This document shows, in pieces, positions 1 to 9,093 of a stretch of 64,000 nucleotides of DNA. The DNA is taken from assembly GCF_003719335.1 (NCBI RefSeq), contig NZ_RIAS01000004.1:62001-126000 (forward strand), written 5' to 3'. The DNA is from Paenibacillus amylolyticus. GTDB taxonomy: Bacteria > Bacillota > Bacilli > Paenibacillales > Paenibacillaceae. Made by a program: the position numbers and the translations under genes. A model generated the notes under the pieces. That model ran no database searches. It was given only the letters and a program-made list of their open reading frames with translations, and had not been told where the DNA came from. Positions within the stretch are counted from its first letter, which is position 1; every line of letters begins with the position of its first letter.

Positions 1-497
1 ATCTGATCCGCCGTTGCTTCTGAAAGACCAAGGAAGCGGACTTTACCCTCCTGCACAAGTTGAGCCATAGCGCCGACGGTCTCTTCAATGGGGATGTCCG
101 GATCAACGCGATGCTGATAGTACAGGTCGATGTAATCTGTGCCCAGTTGAAGCAGGCTGGAATCGATTGATTTTTTGACATACGCTGGGTGTCCGAGTAC
201 TTTCATGGTTGGAGATACGATGCCAAATTTAGTCGCCAAAATGGCTTGATCACGACGGCCTTTCAGAGCTCGACCCACCAGTTGCTCGTTACCTCCGAAC
301 AGTCCTTGTTGCATGAAATGTTCCCCATATATATCAGCTGTGTCGAAAAAGTTAACTCCTTGATCCAGTGCGCCATGGATCGTGCGTATAGAATCCTCGT
401 TGTCAGGCATCATCATGGTACCCAGTCCCAGCGCGGATACCTCAAGTCCAAGTGAACCTAACTTCCTTTTCACCACTCCATGAGTAAACTCCATCAT
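1..497 (-). CDS. Aldo/keto reductase, N-terminal part (cut by window edge)
   Basis: Reading leftward from an ATG at 497 gives about 165 residues before the window edge. Visible aldo/keto reductase marks are the start [16 protein letters not shown], the DTADIYG segment holding the catalytic Asp and Tyr, ATKFGIV with the catalytic Lys, and [14 protein letters not shown] with the His. Such enzymes reduce aldehydes and ketones with NADPH in the cytoplasm. A GAGGGA ribosome site lies just upstream. A second ATG follows directly at 494, so the start may be one codon later. The upstream gene on the same strand is an MmyB-type regulator, and such regulators often sit beside oxidoreductases, so it may control this gene (inference). 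Confidence 0.9.
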   Translation of the reverse strand, partial: MMEFTHGVVKRKLGSLGLEVSALGLGTMMMPDNEDSIRTIHGALDQGVNFFDTADIYGEHFMQQGLFGGNEQLVGRALKGRRDQAILATKFGIVSPTMKVLGHPAYVKKSIDSSLLQLGTDYIDLYYQHRVDPDIPIEETVGAMAQLVQEGKVRFLGLSEATADQ

Positions 498-715
498 ATT
501 GTCCCTCTTTTCCGCAAATTAGAGAATATAGACCTTTCATTGTTACGCTAAGGTATGATCCTATTTTAATTCGCAGTTACTACCCCAACCACAGCATGCT
601 TATGCTAGTAACGGCAGTACCAGGATGAGGTATTATTTCAGTTGTCTTGTATAGAACTACGGTAGTAAATGAAGTGTAGATCAATCGGTTTGTGAAAGAA
701 GAGGGACAAGCGAGT

Positions 716-1570
716 TTAAGATTCCTGTTCCTTGACTGGAGAATAGATGCACAGATGCAGATCTGGATGGTCGAGGGTGAAGGATAGAGATTTAATATCG
801 TATACATTTACTTGATCCTGGCCTGGAGGTTGGTAGAACACGCGCGTAACCCGCTTTGCCTCTACTCGGTGCAACTCCCATAACGATGCAAATTCAGGGC
901 TTTCTTTGGAAAGATCTTCTACAAACCGGGGGAACCACGGATCATGTGCATATTTATCATAAGAGGTGCGGAATATGGCAACGGAATGTGCCGCCATCTC
1001 CTCCCAATTGATGATGCGAGCGCGCATTTCAGGATCTGTAAACAGGCTGGACATCATATTGCGTTGCGCTGGAGTACGTGAAGTGTAGTCCAACAGGTAT
1101 TTGTCGACAGATATGTTCCAGGCAAGCAGCTCGGCACGATCATTCGTGATGAACGCCGGAAATGCCATCTGATTTACAATATCCCGCCAAGGTTGAGAGA
1201 GTTCCGAGGTAATTGGCGGCGCCATCTCAGGTTCATTGCCATTCCATAGGCCGAGCAGATGGGCGTGCTCGTCGGGAGACAACTGGAGTGCCCGACCGAT
1301 ACTCTCGATAACTTCTCGGGAAACGGCTACCTCTCGCCCCTGTTCCAGAAACGTATAATAGGTTGCGCTAACCCCTGCCAGTATGGCAACCTCTTCTCGG
1401 CGCAACCCAGGTGTTCGGCGTTGCCCATGAGTCTTGGCGAATCCTGCTTGCTCTGGTTGAAGCCGTGCGCGTCGTGATTTCAGATAATCTCCCAAGGTTT
1501 TGGCACGCATGCTGTTCAAGTCCACAGGTGACAGATGGGCTGGTTGTGATAGGCCGTTCATATCAACCAT
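716..1570 (-). CDS. XRE-family regulator with MmyB-like ligand-binding domain
   Basis: A 284-residue cytoplasmic DNA-binding protein. Residues about 25-100 form a helix-turn-helix of the XRE type (LGDYLKSRRARLQP, RTPGLRREEVAILAGVS, YYTFLEQGR). The remainder (RAELLAWN, NMMSSLFTDPEMR, HDPWFPRFVEDLS) matches the PAS-like MmyB domain, which binds fatty-acid-like ligands in characterised members. An AGGAGGTGA ribosome site precedes the ATG at 1570 at good spacing. The gene lies 218 bp upstream of the aldo/keto reductase on the same strand and may regulate it. Family assignment is firm; the target is inferred. Confidence 0.92.
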   Translation of the reverse strand: MVDMNGLSQPAHLSPVDLNSMRAKTLGDYLKSRRARLQPEQAGFAKTHGQRRTPGLRREEVAILAGVSATYYTFLEQGREVAVSREVIESIGRALQLSPDEHAHLLGLWNGNEPEMAPPITSELSQPWRDIVNQMAFPAFITNDRAELLAWNISVDKYLLDYTSRTPAQRNMMSSLFTDPEMRARIINWEEMAAHSVAIFRTSYDKYAHDPWFPRFVEDLSKESPEFASLWELHRVEAKRVTRVFYQPPGQDQVNVYDIKSLSFTLDHPDLHLCIYSPVKEQES

Positions 1571-1797
1571 GACGAAATCACCTCCTGAGTTTTTTTATCC
1601 TAAATTGTATTGCTTGTGATAAACGTAAATCTTTACGGAACTTACCGTATCCGTACGATATATGTTACTCCGTGTTCCATCTATTATATCACTACTGTAT
1701 CCATTGCTACTGGCTCACGGCGTTTTCTGTGTTTACAGAATAAAGTAAGCATAAGGGCTAGAATGTGAGAAAAATATGAGTGAGAGCATGGGGATGT

Positions 1798-2898
1798 TTA
1801 TTCAATCTCCATCTCCTTCACAGTCTCGCCTTCCACCAGCTCAGGCTGATAGTAGGTTTGATTGGGGAGGTCTTTCTTCCCCTGCAGCTTGCGGATGACC
1901 CAATCGGCAGCGTCACGTCCCATCTGCTCTTGAGGATGCGTGAGTGTGGCGAGTCTGATGTTTGCATTTTTGGCGATATAGGAATTGTCCTGACCAATAA
2001 TGGACAACTCATCCGGGATTGAAATGCCGAGCTGGCGGCAAGCATGCACTACCTCCAATCCAACTTCGTCGTTGTAACAAACAATTGCGGTGAGTGCATC
2101 CCTATTTTCTTGCAGATAGGCTGTCACGTTCGCAGACAGATCAGCCTTTGATGCAGTGTCAAACGAGAGCACATGCTCGGGATGGAACCTCAGTTTTGCT
2201 TCTCCTAGTGCCTTGATGTATCCCTTCATCCGGTACTTGCCCTGTAGATCATCCATTTTGGCAATGATCCCAATCTGGGTATGGCCTTTGGAGATTAATT
2301 CCTTAGTCGCCAGATAACTGGACTGCACATCATCCAGACAGAAGAAAGGCACTTCTAATTCCTCATAAAACGCATTGATCATTGCAAACGGCACATCCTG
2401 CTCCTTAAAGGACAGATAGTACGCAATATTTGGGTTGTACAGATTGCTTTTCGTCGGTTCAACAATCAGACCATCTACGCCGTAAGAGAGCATCATCTCA
2501 AGTGCCTTTTTCTCTTGTGCCACATCATTATTCGTACTGGCGAGCAGCAACGAGTAGTTGTCCTCATTCAGACGACGTTCGATACCGCGAATAATGGATG
2601 GGAAAATATAATCCGAGATATAGGTGGTGATGACACCAATTGTCTTCTTGGAAGTATTGCCACCTGTTCGCGATCGGTATTGATTGCTGACATAGGTGCC
2701 GGACCCCTTTTCGCTGCGTAAAAACCCTTCGTTGGATAATTCCAAAATGGCCTTGCGAACCGTCTGCCGGCTCACGTTATAACTATCTTGCAAAGCCGAT
2801 TCCGTGGGAATCTGCTCACCCATGCTGTATATTCCCGACAGGATATCGCTCTTTATATCATCAATAATCACTTGGTATTTCGGCTTCACGTCGTCCAC
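1798..2898 (-). CDS. araR: Arabinose operon repressor AraR (GntR/LacI hybrid)
   Basis: This 366-residue protein joins an N-terminal GntR winged helix (about 1-75, with IPTESALQDSYNVSRQTVRKA) to a LacI/GalR-type sugar-binding domain (from KKTIGVITTYISDYIFPSII to the end). That fusion and length are typical of Bacillus AraR, which represses arabinose genes until L-arabinose binds. It is divergent from the kinase-araD-araA genes, and palindromes resembling AraR operators lie between them. The start is GTG at 2898 with only a weak ribosome site; a second GTG three codons on is possible. Autoregulation is likely because the operators sit in the shared upstream region. Confidence 0.93.
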   Translation of the reverse strand: MDDVKPKYQVIIDDIKSDILSGIYSMGEQIPTESALQDSYNVSRQTVRKAILELSNEGFLRSEKGSGTYVSNQYRSRTGGNTSKKTIGVITTYISDYIFPSIIRGIERRLNEDNYSLLLASTNNDVAQEKKALEMMLSYGVDGLIVEPTKSNLYNPNIAYYLSFKEQDVPFAMINAFYEELEVPFFCLDDVQSSYLATKELISKGHTQIGIIAKMDDLQGKYRMKGYIKALGEAKLRFHPEHVLSFDTASKADLSANVTAYLQENRDALTAIVCYNDEVGLEVVHACRQLGISIPDELSIIGQDNSYIAKNANIRLATLTHPQEQMGRDAADWVIRKLQGKKDLPNQTYYQPELVEGETVKEMEIE

Positions 2899-3015
2899 TT
2901 CTTTCGTTGTAACTTCTATATAAATTGAATTGTAGGTCTTTGCACTGTACTTCGATGACAGAATAACCTTGTATTAATATTATTTCGATCAATAAGTTAT
3001 TCAATCATCGCTTAA

Positions 3016-3030
3016 GTTGTACGTACATAT
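3016..3030. promoter_or_regulatory. AraR operator-like palindrome 1
   Basis: The sequence GTTGTACGTACATAT holds the TGTACGTACA palindrome typical of Bacillus AraR operators. It lies closer to araR than the other two sites and may serve autoregulation. Confidence 0.7.
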
Positions 3031-3080
3031 TCTAGCATGAATCGCTTTAGTTGCAAGATAAACCGTACATTTCTCGGAAT

Positions 3081-3093
3081 GATACGTACAACT
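3081..3093. promoter_or_regulatory. AraR operator-like palindrome 2
   Basis: GATACGTACAACT carries the core TACGTACAA, a one-sided match to the AraR operator. It is placed between the other two sites. Spaced sites fit cooperative binding and looping known for Bacillus AraR; here that is inference. Confidence 0.6.
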
Positions 3094-3210
3094 GGCAATC
3101 TATTTGTCGAATTGAACCCTACATATATACTAGGAAAATGAATAAAAATTCGTTGGTATTATTGGATTTTTGGCAAAATAGTTCTTTGTGAGTATAACTT
3201 TGATATCTCA

Positions 3211-3239
3211 TTGACAAATGTACGTACAAAAAATATACT
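3211..3239 (+). promoter_or_regulatory. Arabinose operon promoter with embedded AraR operator
   Basis: A perfect -35 TTGACA (3211-3216) and a -10 TATACT (3234-3239) are separated by 17 bp. The spacer and the end of the -35 hold the palindrome AAATGTACGTACAAAA (about 3216-3231), the best AraR-like site in the region. Bound repressor would block RNA polymerase directly. The start codon of the first gene is about 150 bp downstream. Confidence 0.85.
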
Positions 3240-3389
3240 AAGGCTGTCAGAACAGGAAAGCGCATTCTTGGAATGCTGGAATAGAATTATAGCCATAAGC
3301 GGAAGTGGAGCTGCACTAATTGTGCGTGCACCTGAATAGATGCCATTCCTCGGACGTAGATGGCAACGAGAGAGAGGGGAAATGCGGAA

Positions 3390-5009
3390 GTGACGAGTCA
3401 TGTGGATGTGAAAGAAGCTATTTCCAAGGGCACAACCTCACTTGGGATTGAGCTTGGATCAACACGCATTAAAGCAGTATTGATTGATGAGCGTTTTGAG
3501 ACAATTGCTTCCGGCAGTTATGAATGGGAGAACCTGCTGAAAGACGGCTATTGGACGTACAATCAGGAGGATATCATCACGGGTTTGCAGACGGCATACC
3601 GCGAGTTGAAGCAGGATGTACAGCAGAAGTATGGTGTGCCGCTGACGATTACGGGTTCAATCGGATTCTCGGCGATGATGCACGGATATATCGCACTGGA
3701 TCAGGCGGGGGAAATGCTCGTACCGTTCCGTACGTGGCGTAACTCAACGACGGGTGCGGCTGCACGCGAGCTGACAGAATTGTTGCAATTCAACATCCCT
3801 GAACGTTGGAGCATTGCCCATCTGTATCAGGCGATCTTGAACGGAGAGCACCATGTGCCTCAGATCGATTACCTGACCACACTGGCCGGTTACATCCACT
3901 GGTTGCTAACAGGGAATAAAGCGATTGGAATCGGTGATGCATCAGGTATGTTCCCGATTGACGAGACAACGCATAATTATCATCCGGCAATGATCAACCA
4001 GTTTAATGAGCACATCACTGGCAAAGGTTACCCGTGGAAGGTTGAGGATTTGCTTCCTAAAGTGTACCTCGCAGGAGAACATGCAGGTGCATTGACGGAA
4101 GCCGGAGCGAAGCTGCTTGACCCGTCAGGAGAGCTGGCAGCGGGCATTCCACTGTGCGCACCTGAAGGTGATGCAGGAACTGGTATGGTGGCCACAAACA
4201 GTGTGCGCAAACGGACGGGGAATATCTCGGTGGGCACGTCGGTCTTTGCGATGATCGTTCTGGAGAAAGAATTGTCCAGCGTGTATCCCGAGATTGATAT
4301 GGTGACTACGCCAGATGGAAGTCCAGTCGGCATGGTACATGCGAACAACTGCTCCAGTGATCTGAACGCATGGATCGGATTGTTCCGCGAGTTTGCTCAA
4401 GCGATGGGCATCGAGGCCGATTCCGGCAAGTTGTTCAGCGTATTGTTTAACAAGGCACTTGAAGCCGACCCGGATGGGGGCGGACTGCTCAGCTACGGGT
4501 ACTACTCCGGTGAAAATATTACAGGACTGGAGCACGGACGTCCGTTGTTCGTGCGCTCTCCAGAAAGCAAGTTTAACCTGGCGAATTTCATGCGTACGCA
4601 TCTGTTCAGTGCCTTCGGCGCACTTAAGATGGGTATGGACATCCTGACCGAGAAGGAACAGGTGGCGATCGACAGCATTCTGGCACATGGCGGTCTGTTT
4701 AAGACACCTGTGGTGGGACAGCGAATCGTGGCAGCGGCCATGAACGTTCCGGTATCCGTAATGTCTACCGCTGGTGAAGGCGGCGCGTGGGGGATGGCTT
4801 TGCTGGCTTCGTACCTGATTAACCAGGGTGAGCAAGAAACGCTGGATGTTTTCCTGGAGCAAAAGGTGTTCAAGGATGTAGAAGGGGTCGAAGTGGCACC
4901 GGAAGCCGCCGATGTGAAGGGATTTGAAGCATTTATTGAACGCTACCGGAGCGGACTTGCCATTGAGCACGCCGCTGTAGAGCATCTGGTAGAGAACGGA
5001 GGAAACTAA
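3390..5009 (+). CDS. FGGY-family sugar kinase, probable ribulokinase of the arabinose operon
   Basis: The product (539 residues from GTG 3390) is an FGGY carbohydrate kinase. It opens with [17 protein letters not shown], the phosphate-binding loop of the actin-like ATPase fold, and later shows [14 protein letters not shown] and [13 protein letters not shown]. It sits directly before araD, so it probably phosphorylates L-ribulose in the cytoplasm. The N-terminus differs from the classical AraB pattern and resembles the alternative ribulokinase type (AraK) reported in Clostridium. The GTG was chosen because AGAGGGG lies 9-10 bp before it; an in-frame ATG at 3360 has a poorer site and would add ten residues. 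araD begins 2 bp after the stop. Confidence 0.85.
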   Translation: MTSHVDVKEAISKGTTSLGIELGSTRIKAVLIDERFETIASGSYEWENLLKDGYWTYNQEDIITGLQTAYRELKQDVQQKYGVPLTITGSIGFSAMMHGYIALDQAGEMLVPFRTWRNSTTGAAARELTELLQFNIPERWSIAHLYQAILNGEHHVPQIDYLTTLAGYIHWLLTGNKAIGIGDASGMFPIDETTHNYHPAMINQFNEHITGKGYPWKVEDLLPKVYLAGEHAGALTEAGAKLLDPSGELAAGIPLCAPEGDAGTGMVATNSVRKRTGNISVGTSVFAMIVLEKELSSVYPEIDMVTTPDGSPVGMVHANNCSSDLNAWIGLFREFAQAMGIEADSGKLFSVLFNKALEADPDGGGLLSYGYYSGENITGLEHGRPLFVRSPESKFNLANFMRTHLFSAFGALKMGMDILTEKEQVAIDSILAHGGLFKTPVVGQRIVAAAMNVPVSVMSTAGEGGAWGMALLASYLINQGEQETLDVFLEQKVFKDVEGVEVAPEAADVKGFEAFIERYRSGLAIEHAAVEHLVENGGN

Positions 5010-5011
5010 AC

Positions 5012-5707
5012 ATGTTGGAGCAACTGAAACAAGAGGTATTCGAGGCCAATCTGGAGCTGCCGAAGCACGGACTGGTGAAATTCACTTGGGGTAATGTCAG
5101 CGCGATTGATCGGGAAAGCGGTCTGTTCGTCATTAAACCAAGTGGAGTCGATTATGAAAAAATGAAAGCCAGCGACATGGTCGTTGTTGATCTCGACGGT
5201 AATGTGGTTGAGGGGGAGATGAGACCTTCTTCGGACACCGCAACCCATGCTGTTCTATATAAACACTACAAGGAAATTGGCGGCATCGTGCATACACACT
5301 CCACATGGGCAACCATCTGGGCGCAAGCAGGCCTGGACGTGCCTGTCATGGGAACGACTCACGCCGATACGTTCTACGGAGCCGTGCCATGTGCACGTTT
5401 CCTGAACCAGGATGAGATTGATCGCGGATACGAAGCGGAGACAGGCCGTGTAATCATTGAAACGTTCGAACAACGTGGGCTGGATGTGATGGCGATTCCG
5501 GCAGTCCTTCTGCATGGACACGCACCGTTTACATGGGGCAAAGACGCCAAGTCGGCTGTGGTGAACAGCGTTGTGCTGGAGGAAGTGTGCAAAATGAACC
5601 TGTACGCGCGCCAGCTGAACAACTTTGCCAAAGAACTTCCGCAAGGCATTCTGGATAAACACTACCTGCGCAAACACGGCAAGGACGCATACTACGGCCA
5701 GAAATAA
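5012..5707 (+). CDS. araD: L-ribulose-5-phosphate 4-epimerase
   Basis: A 231-residue class II aldolase-fold enzyme that converts L-ribulose 5-phosphate to D-xylulose 5-phosphate in the cytoplasm, feeding the pentose phosphate pathway. Visible marks are [23 protein letters not shown] at the N-terminus, the metal-binding [23 protein letters not shown], and [11 protein letters not shown] near the C-terminus. GGAGG lies 9 bp before the ATG. It follows the kinase gene with a 2-bp gap, so the two are surely co-transcribed. The length is normal for the family. Confidence 0.97.
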   Translation: MLEQLKQEVFEANLELPKHGLVKFTWGNVSAIDRESGLFVIKPSGVDYEKMKASDMVVVDLDGNVVEGEMRPSSDTATHAVLYKHYKEIGGIVHTHSTWATIWAQAGLDVPVMGTTHADTFYGAVPCARFLNQDEIDRGYEAETGRVIIETFEQRGLDVMAIPAVLLHGHAPFTWGKDAKSAVVNSVVLEEVCKMNLYARQLNNFAKELPQGILDKHYLRKHGKDAYYGQK

Positions 5708-5721
5708 TTCTTAATCTTATC

Positions 5722-5986
5722 GACGAAAGATGGGTACTGCAATCGCAGTGACCCGGTGTAACTACTTTGCTCAACCCGAAGTTGAATAAGCCTTTTTACA
5801 CCACTAACGAAGAATGCAGAACCAATCTGTAGAAGCGGAGCTAAAAGCTTTCGGCACGAAAGCTACATCGGAAGGATATGCTTGGCGTTTATCATCGGAT
5901 TTCCCTCCTTAAGAGGGGAAGGAAAAGAAATCCGAGGATAACCAGCGATCGGAAGATGGTACTGCAATCGGAGTGTCCAGGTGTAA
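5722..5986. repeat. Intergenic element with 40-bp direct repeats flanking hairpins
   Basis: The 322-bp gap between araD and araA has no gene. It begins and ends with near-identical 40-bp direct repeats (5722-5761 and 5947-5986), both containing TACTGCAATCG and AGGTGTAA or CGGTGTAA. Between them are hairpins: TCAAC/GTTGA near 5771-5785, a perfect AGCTTTCG-GCA-CGAAAGCT near 5847-5865, and a long one at about 5889-5941 whose arms include TCGGATTT and AAATCCGA. The arrangement looks like a dispersed intergenic repeat or a structured RNA segment placed inside the operon. Confidence 0.6.
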
Positions 5987-6030
5987 ACCCATCTTATCCA
6001 ACTATAAACTAATGAAATGAGGATGATTCC

Positions 6031-7455
6031 ATGTCAGCAACAGCAGCAAAAGAATTTTGGTTCGTTGTCGGTTCACAACATTTGTACGGTGAAGAAGCAC
6101 TCGGTGAAGTTAAAGCAAACGCACAGAAAATTACGGATGCCCTGAACGCTAGCGGCGTACTTCCTTACCCGCTTGTACTGCAAGATCTGGCTGTAACCGC
6201 AGACAAAATCACCAGCATCATGAAAGAAGTGAACTACCGCGACGAAGTAGCGGGTGTAATCACTTGGATGCATACGTTCTCTCCAGCAAAAATGTGGATT
6301 CGCGGTACAAAATTGCTGCAAAAGCCACTTCTTCACCTCGCAACGCAATATAATGAGAGCATTCCATGGGCAACCATCGACATGGACTTCATGAACCTGA
6401 ACCAAGCGGCACACGGTGACCGTGAGTACGGCTTCATCAATGCTCGTCTGAGAAAACAAAATAAAATTGTTGTGGGTTACTGGGAGCGTCCGGAAGTGCA
6501 ACAGCAGGTTGCGGACTGGATGGACGTAGCGGTGGCGTACAACGAGAGCTTTAACATCAAAGTTGCTCGTTTCGGCGATAACATGCGTAACGTAGGAGTA
6601 ACCGAAGGTGATAAAGTCGAGGCTCAAATCCAGTTTGGCTGGACAGTAGACTACTACGGCATTGGCGACCTTGTAGAGTACGTGAACGCAGTAACTGAGC
6701 AAGAGATTGATGAATTAATCACACAATATGCGGATCTGTATGAATTCGATTATGGTACCAACAGCAAAGAAGCATGGGAAGCTAGTGTACGTGTGCAAGC
6801 AAGCTATGAAATTGCGATCAAAAAGTTCCTGGATAACGGTGGTTACACGGCCTTCACAACGAACTTTGAAGACCTGCACGGCATGAAGCAACTCCCGGGT
6901 CTGGCAGTACAACGTCTGATGGCTCAAGGCTACGGATTTGCGGGTGAAGGCGATTGGAAAACAGCCGCACTGGATCGTTTGCTCAAAATTATGGCTCACA
7001 ACGAAAACACAGGCTTCATGGAAGATTACACATATGAGATGGCATCTGGCCAAGAAGCCATTCTGCAATCGCACATGCTTGAGGTTGATCCGACACTGGC
7101 GAGCACTAAACCAAGAATCATCGTATCTCCACTGGGGATTGGCGATCGTGAAGACCCCGCTCGTCTCGTATTTGACGGCAAAGCTGGCGAAGGTGTCGTC
7201 GTATCCATGGCCGACTTCGGTACGCACTATAAATTGCTGATCAACGAAGTGTCTGCCTTCGAACCAACGGTTCCGGCACCAAATCTGCCAGTAGCACGTG
7301 TACTGTGGACAGTAAAACCAAACTTCCAGGACGGAGTTAAAGCTTGGATTGAGAACGGTGGCGGACACCACACGGTGGTATCACTGAACCTGACTACAGA
7401 TCAGATCATCACGTATGCGAAGCTGGTGAACTTGGAATACGTGGTAATTAAATAG
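6031..7455 (+). CDS. araA: L-arabinose isomerase
   Basis: A 474-residue cytoplasmic metal-dependent isomerase that converts L-arabinose to L-ribulose, the first step of the pathway encoded here. The start [16 protein letters not shown] is diagnostic. The catalytic/metal residues are recognisable in [11 protein letters not shown] (Glu), [11 protein letters not shown] (Glu), [11 protein letters not shown] (His) and GGGHHTVV (His). The ATG at 6031 follows a GAGGATG ribosome site. It lies 323 bp downstream of araD across a hairpin-rich repeat, so it may be transcribed with araD by read-through or have its own promoter. No clear terminator follows directly. Confidence 0.98.
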   Translation: MSATAAKEFWFVVGSQHLYGEEALGEVKANAQKITDALNASGVLPYPLVLQDLAVTADKITSIMKEVNYRDEVAGVITWMHTFSPAKMWIRGTKLLQKPLLHLATQYNESIPWATIDMDFMNLNQAAHGDREYGFINARLRKQNKIVVGYWERPEVQQQVADWMDVAVAYNESFNIKVARFGDNMRNVGVTEGDKVEAQIQFGWTVDYYGIGDLVEYVNAVTEQEIDELITQYADLYEFDYGTNSKEAWEASVRVQASYEIAIKKFLDNGGYTAFTTNFEDLHGMKQLPGLAVQRLMAQGYGFAGEGDWKTAALDRLLKIMAHNENTGFMEDYTYEMASGQEAILQSHMLEVDPTLASTKPRIIVSPLGIGDREDPARLVFDGKAGEGVVVSMADFGTHYKLLINEVSAFEPTVPAPNLPVARVLWTVKPNFQDGVKAWIENGGGHHTVVSLNLTTDQIITYAKLVNLEYVVIK

Positions 7456-7538
7456 TCATACTCACTCACAACATGGAATCATCATTTTATAGTTCATTGA
7501 TTATTAACGTAATTCCAACTGCAACCAATGAATCTCAG

Positions 7539-7567
7539 TTGTACTCTGTTCATGTCTGAAGTATGAT
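7539..7567 (+). promoter_or_regulatory. Promoter for the acetyltransferase leader
   Basis: TTGTAC (7539-7544) and TATGAT (7562-7567) are spaced by exactly 17 bp. Transcription would start near 7574. This places the hairpin at 7650 inside the untranslated leader of the acetyltransferase gene. Confidence 0.6.
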
Positions 7568-7649
7568 CAGAGTATCAGAGATCAAGTTTATAAGCATATT
7601 CAACGTTAAAGTGAGCATCTGCTTGCCGTATAAAAGTGTAATTACAGAG

Positions 7650-7680
7650 GCCGAGAACATATCTCGGCTCTTTGTTTTAT
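7650..7680 (+). terminator. Intrinsic terminator inside the acetyltransferase leader (candidate attenuator)
   Basis: GCCGAGA (7650-7656), loop ACATA, TCTCGGC (7662-7668), then a T-rich tract. The element lies 195 bp after araA but only about 50 bp before the acetyltransferase start, leaving little room for a promoter after it. It could end the ara transcript. Because the only good promoter seen lies upstream of it, it more likely acts as a conditional terminator in the leader. Confidence 0.65.
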
Positions 7681-7718
7681 TTTTCGATACATCATTCGAT
7701 CCCAAGGAGGTTACCAAG

Positions 7719-8489
7719 ATGACACATACATACGACAGTCTTATCGCGCAGCTAGAGGAATTAGGCATAGATCGTCACGGCACCTTGCTGATGCATTCTT
7801 CCATGAAGAGTATGGGGGAAGTAGAAGGCGGGGCAGATACCGTGCTGGATGCGCTGATTGAATATATGAAGGATGGATTGCTCGTTTTGCCTACGCATAC
7901 GTGGTCTACCATTAACAAAAGCAATCCATTGTTCCACGTGGAAACGTCTTCCTGTTGTGTGGGCATTCTCCCGGAATTGTTCCGCAAACGTCCTAACGTT
8001 GTCCGTTCCTGGCATCCTACACACTCTGTAGCAGCATTAGGTAAGGACGCACGGGCGTTCACACAGGACGATCATCTCTTTGATACGCCATGTGCACGTG
8101 GTTCTGCATGGGGCAAGCTACTTGATCACAAAGCGACAATCCTGCTGGTGGGGGTGGACTTGAAGCGAAACACGTTTATTCATGGGATCGAGGAATGGGT
8201 GGATATTCCAGGCAGAATGACCGATGGACATGAGATGCTCTATACCGTTTTGCCAGATGGAACTAAAATTTCCGTGCCTTCACGCAGACATTGCGGATTA
8301 TCTTGGTCAGAGCATTTCTGGAAGGTCGATGAGGTGCTGGTTCAAGCAGGTGCGATGAACAAAGGAAGTTTTGGGGATGCCTTAGCAAGTGTCTGTGATG
8401 CCGCGAGAACAACCGAGGTGCTTACGGAGATGTTGAAGGAAAACCCGGATCTATTTTCGGACAATGAGCCGTTGGCAGATGTGAAATAA
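7719..8489 (+). CDS. Aminoglycoside N(3)-acetyltransferase family protein
   Basis: A 256-residue protein of the AAC(3)/YokD family, which transfers acetyl from acetyl-CoA to the 3-amino group of aminoglycosides or other amines. Family signatures seen are LLMHSSMKSMGEVEGGADTV, LPTHTWS, RSWHPTHSVAALGKDA and LVGVDLKRNTFIHGIEE. The ATG at 7719 was chosen over an in-frame upstream ATG at 7563 because a strong AAGGAGG lies 8 bp before it, and the upstream ATG falls inside the promoter. Whether it gives resistance is not shown by sequence; many chromosomal members have unknown substrates. Confidence 0.9.
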   Translation: MTHTYDSLIAQLEELGIDRHGTLLMHSSMKSMGEVEGGADTVLDALIEYMKDGLLVLPTHTWSTINKSNPLFHVETSSCCVGILPELFRKRPNVVRSWHPTHSVAALGKDARAFTQDDHLFDTPCARGSAWGKLLDHKATILLVGVDLKRNTFIHGIEEWVDIPGRMTDGHEMLYTVLPDGTKISVPSRRHCGLSWSEHFWKVDEVLVQAGAMNKGSFGDALASVCDAARTTEVLTEMLKENPDLFSDNEPLADVK

Positions 8490-8538
8490 GTGGAGTTGAA
8501 GCGTTGATATCAGGTACGAAAAGGGAGTCTGATTTTTT

Positions 8539-8718
8539 ATGGAAAGCAAGCGGTCTTCTAATCAATTGGATGGAAACAACCGACTAGCTGAGGCGAGAAA
8601 CGAGCTTCAACTTCGTTTAATCGTTGCGGAGAAGCAGACTGTCGTTAAAGAACCTTTAATGGATCATGAGCAAGTTATGGACAGATTAAAAAGAAACATA
8701 GAAGCCGAACGGAAGTAA
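8539..8718 (+). CDS. Small hypothetical protein (59 aa)
   Basis: An ATG at 8539 opens a 59-codon frame ending with TAA at 8718. The protein is charged and probably helical (starts MESKRSSNQLDGNNRLAEA, ends RLKRNIEAERK) with no membrane segment. AGGGAG lies about 12 bp upstream, slightly distant. It follows the acetyltransferase by 49 bp and precedes a clear terminator, which supports it being the last gene of that unit. No function is recognised; the size and charge would fit a small regulatory or antitoxin-like protein, but nothing specific supports that. Confidence 0.55.
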   Translation: MESKRSSNQLDGNNRLAEARNELQLRLIVAEKQTVVKEPLMDHEQVMDRLKRNIEAERK

Positions 8719-8785
8719 GGGAGTTCCCAGTAGGGAAGTTTTCTATTCAATAAAATAGATCACTTATCCCGTTACGGGCTGGATG

Positions 8786-8814
8786 ACGCTCAGTTGAAAG
8801 CTGGGCGTTTTTTG
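8786..8814 (+). terminator. Intrinsic terminator
   Basis: ACGCTCAG and CTGGGCGT form a stem around a GAAA-containing loop, followed by TTTTTT. It closes the acetyltransferase and small-gene unit. Confidence 0.75.
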
Positions 8815-9093
8815 ACGTGGAGTCTTCAAAAAAACGTTCACAAAAATGCAAAAAATGATTGCGATTTCAATCAGAGGTTGGTCGGAATTCCAGTGAATGG
8901 GCTACTCAGCGTATCAGGGGTGTGGTACGATATGGGTAATTTAACCAGCGTAAAATCAAAGCATCGCAGATGTTGTATCTCATCATAGTTTTAGAATGTT
9001 CAGAAGCAAAATCAAAGTTCAACGTTTGGTAACGTATCAGAGTTATCCCTGATAACCATGGAATCAGTGTCACATCCAAGAAGGAGAAGATTC

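Noticed and set aside
580..807. Short minus-strand frame after the MmyB regulator
   Set aside because: It overlaps the end of the regulator gene in another frame, has no ribosome site and has a composition unlike real genes.
4125..4985. Long minus-strand open frame (286 codons) opposite the kinase gene
   Set aside because: It is a mirror frame of a clearly coding gene with low-complexity, Cys/His-rich translation and no ribosome site.
6073..7371. Two minus-strand frames of about 210 codons opposite araA
   Set aside because: They are shadows of araA codon bias; the proteins show no family features.
7563..7718. Upstream extension of the acetyltransferase
   Set aside because: The ATG lies in the -10 region and the frame crosses the terminator hairpin; a perfect ribosome site marks ATG 7719.
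8794..8988. Plus-strand frame after the small gene
   Set aside because: It starts inside the terminator hairpin and has no ribosome site.
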